From Acanthococcus lagerstroemiae (Eukaryota; Arthropoda; Insecta; Hemiptera; Eriococcidae), in assembly GCA_031841125.1 (NCBI GenBank), contig CM063114.1:29891266-29955265 (forward strand): DNA of 64,000 nt. Direction: 5' to 3'. Under the pieces are notes generated by a model, which saw only the letters and a list, made by a program, of their open reading frames with translations, was not told the DNA's origin and ran no database searches. Positions 45,080 through 57,719 of the stretch are shown in pieces. A program made the position numbers and the translations under genes. Every line of letters begins with the position of its first letter. The first letter of the stretch is position 1.

Positions 45080-47290
45080 GTGATACCTTGCCGCGGTAAG
45101 GAGGCTTAAGCGTTAAAAAAAAACAAACAAAAAAAACAACAAAACTATGAGATTGTTAAAATCGCGACCAAATGCACCTAAGAGAAGGCAAACTCCGACA
45201 GATAAACCCTGTTGAAAGCAATGAAAAACTACAACAGTATCTCTTTCCAGGAAATGTAGCTTTTCCAAATTTCAGCTCAGTCAAATGGTTCATTCGAGGA
45301 ATTTAGATTTTAGGGTCCAAATTAGAATCGGATTAAGAATATTATTGAATTACGGGGTCAGCGACCCATAAAATTCTTATTCTGATACTTCGTTCAGTTT
45401 TTTTTTTTTAGCGAAGTTAATTTGGTTCATTTGAAGGGCATTCATAATGAAACAAGAAATTTCGAATTTCAGTGTCCACGATAAAGTATATATATTCTGG
45501 TTCTTGGTCTGGTGCATTTCACGTTCCTTTGCAGCAGGCAGGAGAGAGGAAACGGATTTTAAACGCATTTGAAAATGATTACATTCCCGGCGTGCTCTCT
45601 CGAGCTCAGAGGTGGAACTTGATGAAATTTAAACTTTTTTACGCTGCTTGATATGATTAATCGAAAGAAAGTCTGTAAAGTTGAAGTTATGGAAAAGTTA
45701 TACTTTTTTTGCTGAATACCGAAGAAATTAACGCTTCTCCGTTTTTCTAATCGTGGAATTGTTTCTTTTTTCATTTTTCAAATTCATCGTAGCGTTAAGC
45801 GTGCCGATGTAATGAAAAAAATCATTAGACTGCGACTCTGTTAGTTTTGCTTTGAGTCGATTTTACACTTTCTGTAATCTGCAATCTCAACGTCGGTTTG
45901 TAATTAAACGTTACCTTTGCTCGCTGGTTCGGGCGAAATGTAAAATAGTACCCGTGCAATATTGTTCAGGAGAGCAAACGCAGATCGAAAAGAACAAACG
46001 AAGAAAATGGATTCCTTCGGCGGGTTTTTCCAATATAGAGATAATGAATTTCCTATCAATCAGGTGGCGCGTGTTGAAATTAAAAAAATATTCCGCATAG
46101 GTTCATCTCAATCAGTGTTGTGTTGGCTCAATCCTTGGGCCTCTAGTGAACACTCGAAAATTAGTTTTCTTCTTGAGCCTTGCGGGAAAAGAAAAACTTT
46201 CCACCCAGTACCTGAGTGAAAAGAACCGAAGAGAAAGTTACCGTTTATTCTCGAAAAGTAGAAGAGGAGGGCTTACTCGCTGGGGGCAATACGCTTTCCA
46301 TTTGTAAAAAAAGGATATGATTGTGGCTCGAAGAGATATATGTTGTGTCTTCGAATATAAGAATCATTTTCTCCTTTTCTTCTCAATAGTCACGTGACTA
46401 ATTTCCCCTGATAACCGTGATTCCTGAAAATTTTATTCAGTTCTTGAAAGAAAGATAAAAATTTTTCGATTTTCTGGGGAGTGAAAATGTTTTATGCTTT
46501 CTTCTAAACAACAAGAAAACATAGAAACTCTTTCCCTTCTCTTTCTTGCTGGGTAGAATTTCATCCTTTTATTAAGGTCAAGGGAAAACAAAATGATCAT
46601 TTTCGTTCCTTAATGAGAAAAACATCTACCCAACTTAAGGCCCTGACTGTCCATGCAGCGGCATAACGGAGGAGCCTCTTTCTAATCAACCAGGTAGGAA
46701 AAAATAGGAGAGCATTTTTCGAGCTAAGACAGTTCGATGAAAAAGTGCAAAACCAACCCACTTTTCAACTGACACAACACGTGACCTGGAATTATGTAAT
46801 ATGCCTCTGGTGTCAAAAAATCATTTTTCACTTTCTTGACTATTCTTATACGTAGATAAAGTCACGCTCTTTCGAATGAAACAAATCGCATCAGCCTCCT
46901 ATCTTCATTAGTTTTTTTCACAAACTGCATTTAAAAATTACGTCAAACGTTTAAAAACATCCGTTTACATGGCGTTGTGTGAAATGGGCCTACGGGGATG
47001 ACAGAGAATAAGAGTTCAAAACGCGGTTGTCATAGCAACGCGTAAACGTACCACCAGAGATATACTCGCTATGTACATCTGTGCGCACCACTATCACCAT
47101 CCCATCTTTCCACTTGTGTATCTCAAAAACCTGTTTTTGCTTGAGAGGAACATTTCATAATTCCAGGTCGCATATGGAGACCGGATTCCTCGGCATTTAT
47201 AACTTCGTTTTGCTTGACGACAGAGAAGTGGTGATGATGTATGAGTAGGAGTACGTTTTAGAGCGAGAGAGGGGGCTGGAGAAAAATAGT
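45080..47290. other. no supported gene
   Basis: Short frames only. No repeat or RNA gene recognised. Confidence 0.35.
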
Positions 47291-47295
47291 ATATT

Positions 47296-47405
47296 ACTCA
47301 CCAAGAGTCAAAAGTGAGTGTCTACATGCGAGGAAAAGTTTGCGAACAAGCGTAGCGAGTGAGCAATTCCCGAGTCATGTAAACTCACTTTCGGCTCTTG
47401 TTTGA
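47296..47405. repeat. imperfect inverted repeat
   Basis: ACCAAGAGTCAAAAGTGAGT and TACATGCGAGGAA on the left pair with TTCCCGAGTCATGTA and ACTCACTTTCGGCTCTTGTT on the right, around a loop of about 28 bp. Confidence 0.6.
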
Positions 47406-47409
47406 TTAG

Positions 47410-48065
47410 ATATTTTTTATAATTTATGGTAAGAAAGGGAAAACATTAACAGCTTTGTCAAAAAAGCAACGCCAAAAAATTCTGCATTTGCGTTTTTCCA
47501 ACTGAAAAGAAACCTACAATCCCGACAGCGAATATCAAAAAGCAACAATTGCAATTATAACGTCGTAACATCCTCGGCATTAGTCGACCATTCTCAGCAT
47601 CCGTCGGCATTCTTGGCGTCGTTCCGTCATGTCGGTTGATAAACGTGCCTGCATGTAAAAACGTGACTCATGTTTTTATATTGATGCACGTTTACTTTAC
47701 ATCGAGGTTGTGCTTGCATCTGATTCGTCCATGTAAAGGGCTACTTTTCGCTCGCAAAATATTAAAGTAAACATCGTCTTTCTGATCATGTATTGTAAAA
47801 AAAAAATTTACTTTGCCAGAAAATGCCGAAAACAGTCAGAAACGCCGAAAAGAACCGAAAATACAATTTCAAACCAGATGGGGAGGAAAAACACGCGAAA
47901 GAGAAGAATTCCACAGGAGAGCGTTACCGTCATGACGTAGCTATTCGTTTCCTCATTTCACGACCTACGGAGAATGCCCACTGACTCCGAGAATGGACGA
48001 CTAACACAGAATGTTATTACGATGTCGTTAACTGAATGCGTGGATGTGTTTGTAGCCATAAGACA
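47410..48065. other. no supported feature
   Basis: Nothing recognised beyond scattered ACGTTTAC words. Confidence 0.35.
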
Positions 48066-48173
48066 TTGTGACTGGCTCATAAGAAACAAGCATTATGCCT
48101 AAAAAATTAATTTTCAGGTTTTGAAGTTTTTTGGGGTTTCAAACATTCAACCCCTCCTCCTAATGATCTATCA

Positions 48174-48238
48174 TTGGCAGAAACTGAAAATACATACGTA
48201 CTTTGGATGCTTACAGTATGTATTTTCGGTTTCTGCTA
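48174..48238. repeat. small palindrome inside the left arm
   Basis: CAGAAACTGAAAATACATAC pairs with GTATGTATTTTCGGTTTCTG across a ~20-bp loop. The right arm has no such palindrome at the equivalent place, so it was inserted or formed in the left arm only. Confidence 0.8.
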
Positions 48239-48929
48239 ATAGTATATAAGAATATTAGACCTAAAAATAGCATATAAAGGGAAACATTGCTGCAAAGTTG
48301 AAACTTGGCATGATTCTCAAGGACAATTCTATAATAAACATACTATAACCACCCCACCCCGCAGGGGTGAGCGTGACCCCCAGAGCTGAAAACCCGTACT
48401 GAAAAACAGTTTTTTGGCCGTAGCTCCACAAATATTGATTCATATTCGAAAATACTTCGTATCTAAATTACAGAACATAAAATTCTCTACAAAAAAGGTT
48501 TCTTTCCCTAGTGTCCTAGGATCAAGACTGACCGAGATAATCGTCCACGAAATATTCCAAAATCATCAATACATCATAGTATTCATATAGGCCTATTATA
48601 TATGTGTAACTTGCTGACCCACTTTGCGGCTCATCTAGACAGTGGGCTAAAGTGAATTGGGTTAAGTGAGTTAGATGGGGGTGGGGGTGCTAAAATTAGA
48701 AGAAGAAAAGTATTTAACAAGGTTGCAAGGGGGGTTCAAACCACCTGGATACCTGCTCTTCAAGCCACATTGCTTTCATTTGGAGTGTCTTGATTCATTT
48801 GCAGGTTGTTCAAAGGTGTTAGGGTTCTTAAAAATTCAATTGGATAATTAGAATAATGCTGAATATGATTTCCACATACTGAAATCTATAGGATAGTAAT
48901 TAATATCAGCCTTTTATTTGTGTATTTTT

Positions 48930-50000
48930 ACAGTTTGATAAATACATACATACAACAGAAGATATACACTTTGTACTCCGAACTACTGAAACCCTTTGGG
49001 TATAGGCTTCCACAGCTTTTTCCATATTTTTCGGTCTTGGGCTACTCGTCGCAACATTATTCCCGTATTTTTTGTTAGATATTCACGCCATTTTGTACCT
49101 GGGCTTTCTCTCCTTCTTTTCTTGTCGTAAGATTCCCACTCACTGATAATTTTGTTCTACCGTGTCCCTAGTCTCTTCTTGATGTGCAATATGTCCCGCG
49201 TAATCCCGTTTTATTTCTTGATCTCGAACTTACCTCTTTCATGCCCGATTCCTCTCTTATCTTTTTGTTTTTACTTTTATTTTTCACCCTAGTATACTTT
49301 GTTCCATCCTTCTTACTCACGAACGTAGCGAAGACATTTTCCTAGGGAGGCAAAAATTGTTGAATTCCCAAGTATAAAATTTCTTTTATATTACCTAAGA
49401 AGGGGGAAAAAAATCAAAATCCCTTTTGACTGGTTGCATTTTTCAAACTTTTTATCCATCTACTAAGAGTTTTCAACTCCGGCGGAGGCTTGAAGGGAGC
49501 TGCCCTCGCGTGTCTTCCCCCTTATTTTTGTCCCTATTCTAACTGTGGTAATTAATTAACCTTTTTATTTGTTTCTTCGTTAGGGCCCAAGTTTGAGCTT
49601 CATAAGTGAGAATTGGTACAGTGCATCTTTTCAATATTATTTTCGTCTTTGTTTCAATCTTCATTTTACCTTTATACACTTTTTTTTTTTTTTTAAAGTC
49701 CAGAAGCTTGCCCGTGTTTTATTTATTCTTTTAGCTATCTCTCCATTTGTTTTCTGTCTTCAAATGATTGTATCTGTCCCAAATAGTCGATTTCGGAGAT
49801 TCTTTCTATTTCAGTTTCTTGTACTGAGGTTTACATTCCCCTTCCATATTGGGTAATAATTTTGTTTTGCTTGTATTCATTTCTGAACCCGCCTCTGCAC
49901 TTACCTCAGTCAACTTTTCTCCCATTTCCTGTAGCATCTTTATATTTTCGTTTATCAGTACCACACAGCGTCCAAGAATCTTAGATGGTTCAGTTTTTTC
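48930..50000 (-). pseudogene. RTE-like LINE RT C-terminal remnant
   Basis: Minus-strand frames, reading from about 49950 downward: MLQEMGEKLTEVSAEAG and EMNTSKTKLL; then RISEIDYLGQIQSFEDRKQM, and after a frameshift EIAKRINKTRASFWTL; then KCTVPILTYEAQTWALTKK-like text (RCTVPILTYEAQTWALTKK); further down WREYLTKNTGIMLRRVAQDR and KIWKKLWKPIP. This order (YLG box, RI..aWasF, LTYGaETWalT, DR..Wr) is that of RTE/BovB-type LINE ORF2 C-termini. Several frameshifts and stops are present. Clade assignment needs alignment. Confidence 0.75.
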
Positions 50001-51029
50001 CTATTTATATGTATCCCCATATTTTCCCATTCCAGTTTTCTAAATATTTCTTCTCATACGCAATTAAATACCGACATAGAAGGCATTTATTTTGAGCTAT
50101 TATTGAAAATTTCAGATTTTAAATTCCTTAATAATTTCTGAAGGGAGACAATTACAGCTACCAAATTTTAACATAGTGTGATGAAGTTCACTGTAAAACA
50201 ATTCCAAAATGTTCCAGTTAGAAGAATTCGAGTGAGAGTGCAGTTTTAGACAGACACTGAAGATCTATTTGTATTATAATTTTTTTTTTCCTTTTCTGTG
50301 CTAATTTTTTTTAAAAAACATTATCACTTTATATCCCCACTCTGTACTTATATCGCATTGTAAATACTAATTATATCTTTCTATTACCACCTGCATGCGT
50401 TACAACATTGTTTTTATTTTGCTGACCCGCCTCCTAGTACAATATATATGAATACTACGAGGTATTGATGATTTTAGGATATGTCTTGGTCGATTATCTC
50501 GGTCAGTCTTGATCCTAAGACGAATATGAAAGAGACCTTTTTTGTAGATAATTTTATGCTCTTTAATTTAGGTAAGAAGTATTTTCGCATGTAAATCAAT
50601 ATTTGTGGAGCTACGGCCAAAAAACTGTTTTTCAGTACGGTTTTTCAGCTCTAGGAGGTCACGCTCATCCCTGCGGGGCGGGGTTTTTTAGTATGTTTAT
50701 CAGGGAGTTGTCCTTGAGAATCATGCCAAGTTTCAACTCTGCAGCAATTTTTCCCTTTTCATTTTCTAAATTGCCTGAACTACAATGATAGATCATTACG
50801 GAGGGTTTGAATATGTGTACTCCAAAAAACGTCAAAATCTGAAAATTGATTTTTTTCGGCATACGGCTTGTTTCTTTCGAGCCGGTCACATATTCGTGTA
50901 CAGATACATCAGGTGAGGTGTTTTAATATGGCCATCAGCCAACTATTGGAATCTGAAATTTTTTTCTTCAAAATCTGGCTGCACTGTCGGTTACATGAGT
51001 AACCTACCCATCATACCCGGTGTTAACAG

Positions 51030-51352
51030 TGATTGGTTCGTGCCTCGGATCCCGGAAATTGGCTGATGACCACTTTAGGAACCTAAAGCGAGACATCCGG
51101 CAGGGTCCACGCTTCGTAAGTGGAAGCACGCGCTCCTCCAGTCGACCAAGAGCGAGTGGACCGTTAACTTTGGTCAGTAGGAGGCCCTATGATGGCCCTT
51201 GCAGGACAGCGCGCACCGGAAGCGGAACGCCAAAATGGTGGCTCAGGCCGGGCCGGCCACTGATGCGATACTCGAATGGGTAGTTTCCGGGGCCGGGGGT
51301 GCGGTGTCTCAGGGGCCACTTTGGCATGCGTGCATCGCCATACGTCCCACCC
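51030..51352 (+). repeat. R1-type LINE 3' end, truncated copy
   Basis: GGTCAGTAGG, GATGGCCCTTGCAGGA, GCGCGCACCGG, ACTGATGCGAT, GGGTAGTTTCC, GGTGTCTCAGGGGCCACTTT and GGCATGCGTGCATCGCCATA match the 3' untranslated region at 29180-29379 in order. No RT sequence remains. The left boundary is approximate. Confidence 0.85.
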
Positions 51353-51354
51353 TA

Positions 51355-53880
51355 CTGTAGGACACCTTACCTTATTTGCATGCAGTGTAGATTCTTTTTT
51401 TTTTTAACCTTCTATTTTAAACAAATACTGCACTTTTGAATTTCTGGAGGCCCGCTAACAAAATAAGCGACTTTTGGGAGACTGAACGACTTTCTCCCAA
51501 AATGAGTGACCTTTGGGAGACTTGGAGAATCGGTAGAAACCCTGTTAGCAGCTAATTATCGATTGGCGGCCCATTGATACACATTTCGCGAGTGGATTTC
51601 CATGCAAGTTCATAAAAAGCACACGCTTTGGGAATTTCACTACGTCGAGTATATTGCCGTATCGATTTCATTTTGAAATAATGTTGCGGGAATCTCGTGT
51701 TAGATGAGAACAAAAGCCCTGCGGTACGTCATTCGATCCTCATCGAAACAATATTTTTATTGAGGAAACTATGGTGAAGAAGTACAAGAGCAAGTCCAGA
51801 CGCCTGCGTGGAGAAAAAAAAAAATCTAAAGTAGGTGAATGAAAGTGCGGGCGTAAGATATAAAAATAACTGAAACGATTTCGCCGGAATTGCGAAATTT
51901 TTAGGAGGTGGAAATCACAATATATTAATGCCGTTAGCTATGTACGGATAATTCCATTGTTCGATTTGTTTTTTCCTCTCCGTATTTTTCGCTTTCTCTC
52001 GCTCTCTCTCTCTCGCGATTCTTATATTATTTTTGCCTTAAAAGCTCTTCCGGCGCTTTGAAAAAACTTTCAATTGCGAAGCCGTCGAATCTCGGAGATG
52101 TCTTTGAAAACAGTACGCACACTCGCTGTCGAATCATCGGCTGTCATTTTCAAACGATTTAAACTCTTTCGTTCTTCGTTTCCTCTTTTCCCCCCATTTT
52201 GGTCTTCCACATTTTCGACACTCGCGGCGCAACATCGAAGTTTTTCGTCTCTGATTTTCAACGGATGATTTCAGACGTCGCTTCGGGGACGGCAAGAGAA
52301 GTACAAAAAAAAATCGCGTATTCAACTAGCGCTACCGCGCGGAAATGATTAAAAACGAAAAATGAACAATGCAGTTTCATTTATCTTTCGCGCGCTTTTG
52401 TTTCATATTTTCGCCACCCGACGGGGGTGACGATAAAAAGCGAAAATTATTGCGTTTTGAGGAAAAAATAAAAGTAAAACAAACAAATCGAATAAATTCG
52501 CGCCGGTTAATCTGTTGCGAGGGACTAATTTTCCTTATTTTCTTCCTGCCGCGATTATTTTGCGGTGAAAATGGCTCCAGGCCTCCCCTCTCCCAACCCG
52601 GTACAGTCAGCTCATTTCACCGCGCCCACTAACTCGATCCGTATAATGAACGCCATACGCGTCGAACGTAGAGGACAGAAATAATTAATGAATCGGAAAT
52701 TGAAATTCAACATTCTGGCTGATTAGCTCCGCTGTCTTCTCCGACGCCCCGTGGGAGTTCATATAACGCGAATTACACCAGTATTTGCCAGGCTCGTAAA
52801 TTACAACTTTTAAGAGCGTCGTGTCGTGTAACCTGATGGGAAAAGGAAAACAGTTAATGCTGTGATACCGAAAACGGAGCAGAATTTCCCCCGTCCGTGA
52901 TAAGATTAACGCGTCAGTGAGACGTATAAATTGTTTGACCGGAGACGCGAAATTAAAATCGGAGTAAGAAAGAAAACTGTTGATGGTGAATTTACAGACG
53001 TTACACGACAGAGGGTGTAACAAACGGTGTTATTCAAATGAACAAAATGGTTTTGGCAATTTCACTTCCATTTTCGCAATCATTAACAATTTTCAATTTA
53101 AATGTGTTTAGTATAAGTTCAGGAAACAATTAGGCTTTCACGCTCCGACCACGCTCCGTATCGCTCCGGCGGAGCTGAATGCACGTTGTCAACAGGAAGT
53201 CAAATATTATCACTACTGTGCATTTCATGTAGGAAATTTTTTCCTCAGAATTTTCACAATTTTCTTATTATACTGTAACGAGATTCGCACCGGAAAACGC
53301 ACGAAAACACGTACTAAGAACTTTTAATGTCACACTAATACAAACGCACAGAAACAGTAGCTAGATCGCTTTGAAAACGCACAATTTATCGCATATAAAA
53401 CCCAGACTATACAAGGTCGGCCAGCGGCCTTTATACATCCCGGCGTTATCAGCGAAACTCCTTATCGCTTTCGTTATCGAACTTCTATTCTGTTGCTCAA
53501 AACGTGTCGATCTTTCTTCGCTTATCTCGAATGTTCGGAAGCGTTCTTCACCACAATACCATGAGAATGATAAAAATGTGACTATAATTCACTTAGTTTT
53601 ATTTCTTATTCCCTATATTTCGCTTCACTGATTATCAAGACGAGGCAAAATATTCCCTAAAAATTACGAAATACGCGCATATTTTCAAAACCAAACTGAT
53701 ATATGCGAAAATATTCTTTCAAAATTCAATATATGCGACAATATTCTTGTGCAATATTGGTATCAATCTATCACACGTATAGTAAGAGGGTGATTGCTAC
53801 TGCATTCATTGACAACCTGATACGTTAAAGTCAATAAAATGAGCTTTTCGCTATCCTCATTTTTAAAAAGTGTTTTTCAG
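51355..53880. other. no supported gene; CT microsatellite
   Basis: A short CTCGCTCTCTCTCTCTCGCG run lies at about 51996-52016. The rest is CG-balanced sequence with TTCG and TCGA words and no recognised family. Possibly unique intergenic or intronic sequence. Confidence 0.4.
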
Positions 53881-53914
53881 GGTATCAGGGATGCGGAAGC
53901 TGAACGATACAGCT

Positions 53915-54045
53915 TCCGATTTCGGTTTCTAGTTTCTAGCCTCCAGTTCTCATCTAGCTTCTCGCTTCTACCTTCCAGCCTCAGTATATGAACTTCTAAC
54001 TTCCAATTTTTTTCGGCTTCCTGCTTCTCGCTTCCAGCTTCCTTT
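53915..54045. repeat. CTTCC/CTTCT-rich decayed tandem repeat
   Basis: Repeated words of the types AGCTTCC, GCTTCTCGCTTC and CCTCCAG over about 130 bp on the plus strand. A short-period repeat in decay. Confidence 0.65.
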
Positions 54046-54278
54046 ACTTATTCTCACCATTTCACTTTCATTAACCTATTTTTTCTCTCTTCTTCTTCTA
54101 CTTTTTTAGGTAAAAAAACATAAAAAATACGTTTCATAAAATTGTAAGAAGCCTATTGAAAGCTGAAAAACGTTCAGCATTCGCTTCCGGCCTAGCTTTC
54201 CACTCATTAGTGGTTGGAAGTGCTCCCCCGGCTACGGTACTGTACGTCAGGATGATCGCAAATTCTTTATTTTTAAAC

Positions 54279-54346
54279 GCGTGAGGCAGGGTAAGCTATA
54301 CTCGTACAACATCAAAGTTTATAGACACACAGTGTCTGCCTCACGC
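54279..54346. repeat. short hairpin, 11-bp perfect arms
   Basis: GCGTGAGGCAG at 54279 and CTGCCTCACGC ending 54346 are perfect inverse complements around a 46-bp loop. Too short to assign. Confidence 0.6.
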
Positions 54347-54349
54347 AGC

Positions 54350-57000
54350 CTCTTCTTCACACGTTCTCTTTTGGAGGGTTGCTTCTCTTGAAAAAGTTTG
54401 TAGCAATTAACTACTTGAAGTTTATTCATCATGATGACAAACATCAAACTCTGGTAGCATTCAGATTCATTAAGAGGAAAAACTATGGGGGAAACAAAGG
54501 CAAACTACTTCAACTACCCTAGTCATAGAACATGATTTCTAGGGTAGGTGCCAATAAACACCTGAGAATGAACATTCACGACTTGTAGTCTTTCTAAGTT
54601 GGTTACTCTAATTTTGACCCATTGTTACGCCGCAACCGACGTAAAAGAACAGAGTGATTCCAATTTCAAAATTGGTCATTATAACTTTGGGAGCTCATAC
54701 ACCAAATTTCATGCCTTTATGATAAAGTGCACGATTTGTGTTATATCGCCTGTCGTTTGCACGGCAGTATCATACAACTATCTACATAACAGAGACATGT
54801 CATGCAAGCTTTGAAAGGTAAATAAGGATTGTAAAACTAGTCTTCAAAAAAAATCTTCATCGTATTATTTGAATAAACTAGGATTTATATTTTGGTGTAC
54901 GAGCCACAAAATAAGTATTGTTGGGAATGGTTTCGCGTTATCTGTAGTCTGCGTTTTTGACCCGCTTCATGAATGTCCAGAATAGCTAGCCTGGCCGACT
55001 CGGGAACACCATTTCGACCAAACGTATATATACACCTAAATTTTGTATTCGTGTCATCGTACAACAAAACACCGACAATAGGAACGAAATGCACACAGAG
55101 AATCCTAAGCTCGGCATCGTGATAATCTCGTCACTGTCTAAACATGGCCCATTTTCACAAACAAATGCTATATTATAAACAGTAAATGTACACCACAATA
55201 TAAATTTGAAGTGTTTGACATCTCCAAGAGCACAATAGCGCTGTATACGAGTCGGAGCGCTTCTAACCTCCCCTCGAAAGAGGGAAATGAACACCGCACA
55301 CCAAGTACACCAAAATATTATAAAGAATGATTGAACTTTGTTGCTGCATTTAAAAGCCTTTTTTCGTTTTCCATAAACTATTATAGTTTTTCTTTTCTCC
55401 CTACGGCTGGCTATTTCCCGCAGATAATAAAAGTTATACTGTACGTCCGGCCTTTCTCGACTCGCATTTGGCTAACCTCCATTTATAAAAACATACGTCA
55501 GTCCGTTCTGGTATATTTTCTGCTTTTGATAGAGAACCATCTCGGTTTTTATTGTCCCAGAAAACCCGTTTTTATCTGAGAGCATGCATTGAACTATTTG
55601 CGTGCCATAGAACTGGAATCTGACTTTCCATCTTTGATTCTGAATTCTCAAATGGATTTTTCAAATTAATGCAAACTTTCATTCATATCCGAACACAAAC
55701 CTGAGACTTACTATATTTGTAAAAACTTAGAAGGAAATATTTTAATGCATTTTTATATAAAACTTCAGACGCGTTTACATGAAATAAAATTTCATCGAAC
55801 AGTATGGGCACTGATTTTTTGAATAGAAGAACATAATAGGTACTCATGTACAGCGTAGAAAATTTACTATGAAAAACGTCGCTGTTTGAAATTTTTTCGC
55901 AACTAAAGCATACGAAGGTTGCATAATTTCATACAGACTCTCAATTCGAAGTCCACAATCACATACATTATATGATTTAGAAAGAACGAATATCCAGCAT
56001 TTTTGAGAACTTTATTCAGAGAGATTTTGGAGTAAAACAAATTGTAAGTGCCTAAACAACTTGCTGCCGAGCACAAGGAACAGCTCTTGATGACTCTGAT
56101 GCTTAGTAAGCAGTATAGAAACAGTGAAGACACTGTCAATAGTAATATGAAAAGGGATGCTGTGGATTATCAGAAAGAAGTACCATCTCCTCAAGGGCAA
56201 TATAACCAATTCTTAGAATTACGCGAATTTTTAAGTGATTGTAACGGACTGATATAATACATAAGAGAGCGACTGGTTGGCATGATTAATACGACTGTTG
56301 TAGATAACACTACATAACAGCACAAAAAACAATGTGATGAGATTATATGAATTTAGCTATATTTTGAATGCTGAATACAATGGCGTTAACCATTTCTCTC
56401 AAAAACCTCTCGTTTTCCATATTCAAAATGAAAAATTTATCAAATTTGCCTCGTTTTATTCCTTTTGGTCGCCCACAACTAGCTACACTGATACTGATAA
56501 CAATACGGAACGCGCATAGTTGCTTGATCAGTGGTATCAACATTGGTTTCCACCCCATGACAGAGTAGCTACAAGTCTCAGCTTCTATTTGATACCCCAG
56601 TTAATGTAAAAATAAAACATCTAACAGTGTTACTCCAATTCTGGTAATGTCTGGAGTCCCTCCACAAATCCAAAGTTACCCCAGTTTATGGTACCCAAAA
56701 CCTCTTCTACAATTTCCAAAAAAAAAGAAAGAAAAAAGTATGTAGTATTATAAAATTAGTCTCAACTCTCAAGTATCGATACAGATGTTATGATTAATGC
56801 TAATGATAATATAATAATAGTTCCAACTTTTTATAACAGTATTACAAGTGGCGGTAACATTAATTGATAAGATTAATCAAATGGAACTCCTATTTTTTCA
56901 TCTATTTAAATTAACATCAGAGAAGAACAAATAAATTTAGCTTGATCTTTACTATCCTATTACCTAGCATAGTTTGTAATCTAGCTTTGGTCATTTTATA
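54350..57000. other. no supported gene
   Basis: Frames up to 102 codons occur but none has a recognisable domain. AT-rich throughout. Confidence 0.4.
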
Positions 57001-57715
57001 TTGCTTAGTATTTTTACCTTGAGTATAGAATATTGTATGAGAATAAATAAAAATAAAACTAAAGTAATGGTATGTAATCGATGTGAAGATGCTAGCTTAA
57101 ATATAAATATTGGACAGGAAAAGATTGAGGAAGTAAGCCAATTTTGCTATTTAGGGAGTAAAATAACAAAAGATGGAACGAGTAAAAGGAATATTAGTAG
57201 TAGAATAGCACAAGAGCTGAATTAGCATTTAATTAAAAAAGTAATTTTTTCAAATCAAAAATTCATCTGGAAATCAAAAAATTGTTCTTAAAAACTTATG
57301 TTTGGAATGTAGCCTTGTATGGATGTGAAACATAGACCATGGGAAAACCAGAGAAGAGAAGGATCAAAGCTTTCGAGATGTGGTGCTAAGGTGGATACTT
57401 AGCATCAAATGGACGGATAAGGTGAGAAATAAGGAAGTACTTAACAGAGTAGGAGGTAAAATGGATATTTAGGACTGTCTGAAGAGAAGGAGAGATACAC
57501 TAATAGGGCATAATTTGAGGCACCCAGGAATAATATCACTGCTGCTAGGAGGAAGAGTAGAGGGAAACAATTGGGTAGGTCGGCAAAGATTCCAGTACGT
57601 TTAACAAATAATTAAGGATGTCAAATGTAAGTGTTACTACGAAATAAAAGAACTTGCATGGAGAGCTGCATCAAACCAGTTGTAAGACTGATGACTTTAT
57701 CATCATTGAGCTTCG
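57001..57715 (+). pseudogene. LINE RT C-terminal remnant
   Basis: The frame from 57046 reads NKNKTKVMVCNRCEDAS, then IEEVSQFCYLGSKITKDGTS and NISSRIAQEL. After stops and shifts come KTYVWNVALYGCET (57290), EKRRIKAFEMW (57351), GHNLRHPG (57508), GGRVEGNN and GRQRFQYV (57586), and ELAWRAASNQL (57650). The order YLG, VALYGCET, GH..RH, EG...GR.R..Y is that of insect LINE RT tails. The end lies in TGATGACTTTATCATCATT, a likely simple 3' tail. Dead copy. Confidence 0.85.
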
Positions 57716-57719
57716 TTTA

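Larger units (their letters stand above)
48068..50889. mobile_element. ~0.5-kb inverted arms around LINE remnant
   Basis: The left arm 48068-48595 and right arm 50443-50889 are inverse copies. Shared blocks include GTGACyGGCTC, AAGAAACAAGC, ATGATCTATCATTG, TTGAAACTTGGCATGATTCTC, GGCCGTAGCTCCACAAATAT and GATCAAGACTGACCGAGATAA (the last written one base short here). The spacer is about 1.85 kb and holds an RTE-like RT remnant. Such long inverted arms are found in foldback-type DNA elements. The alternative is an inverted pair of one dispersed repeat. No arm-encoded protein is recognised. Confidence 0.75.
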
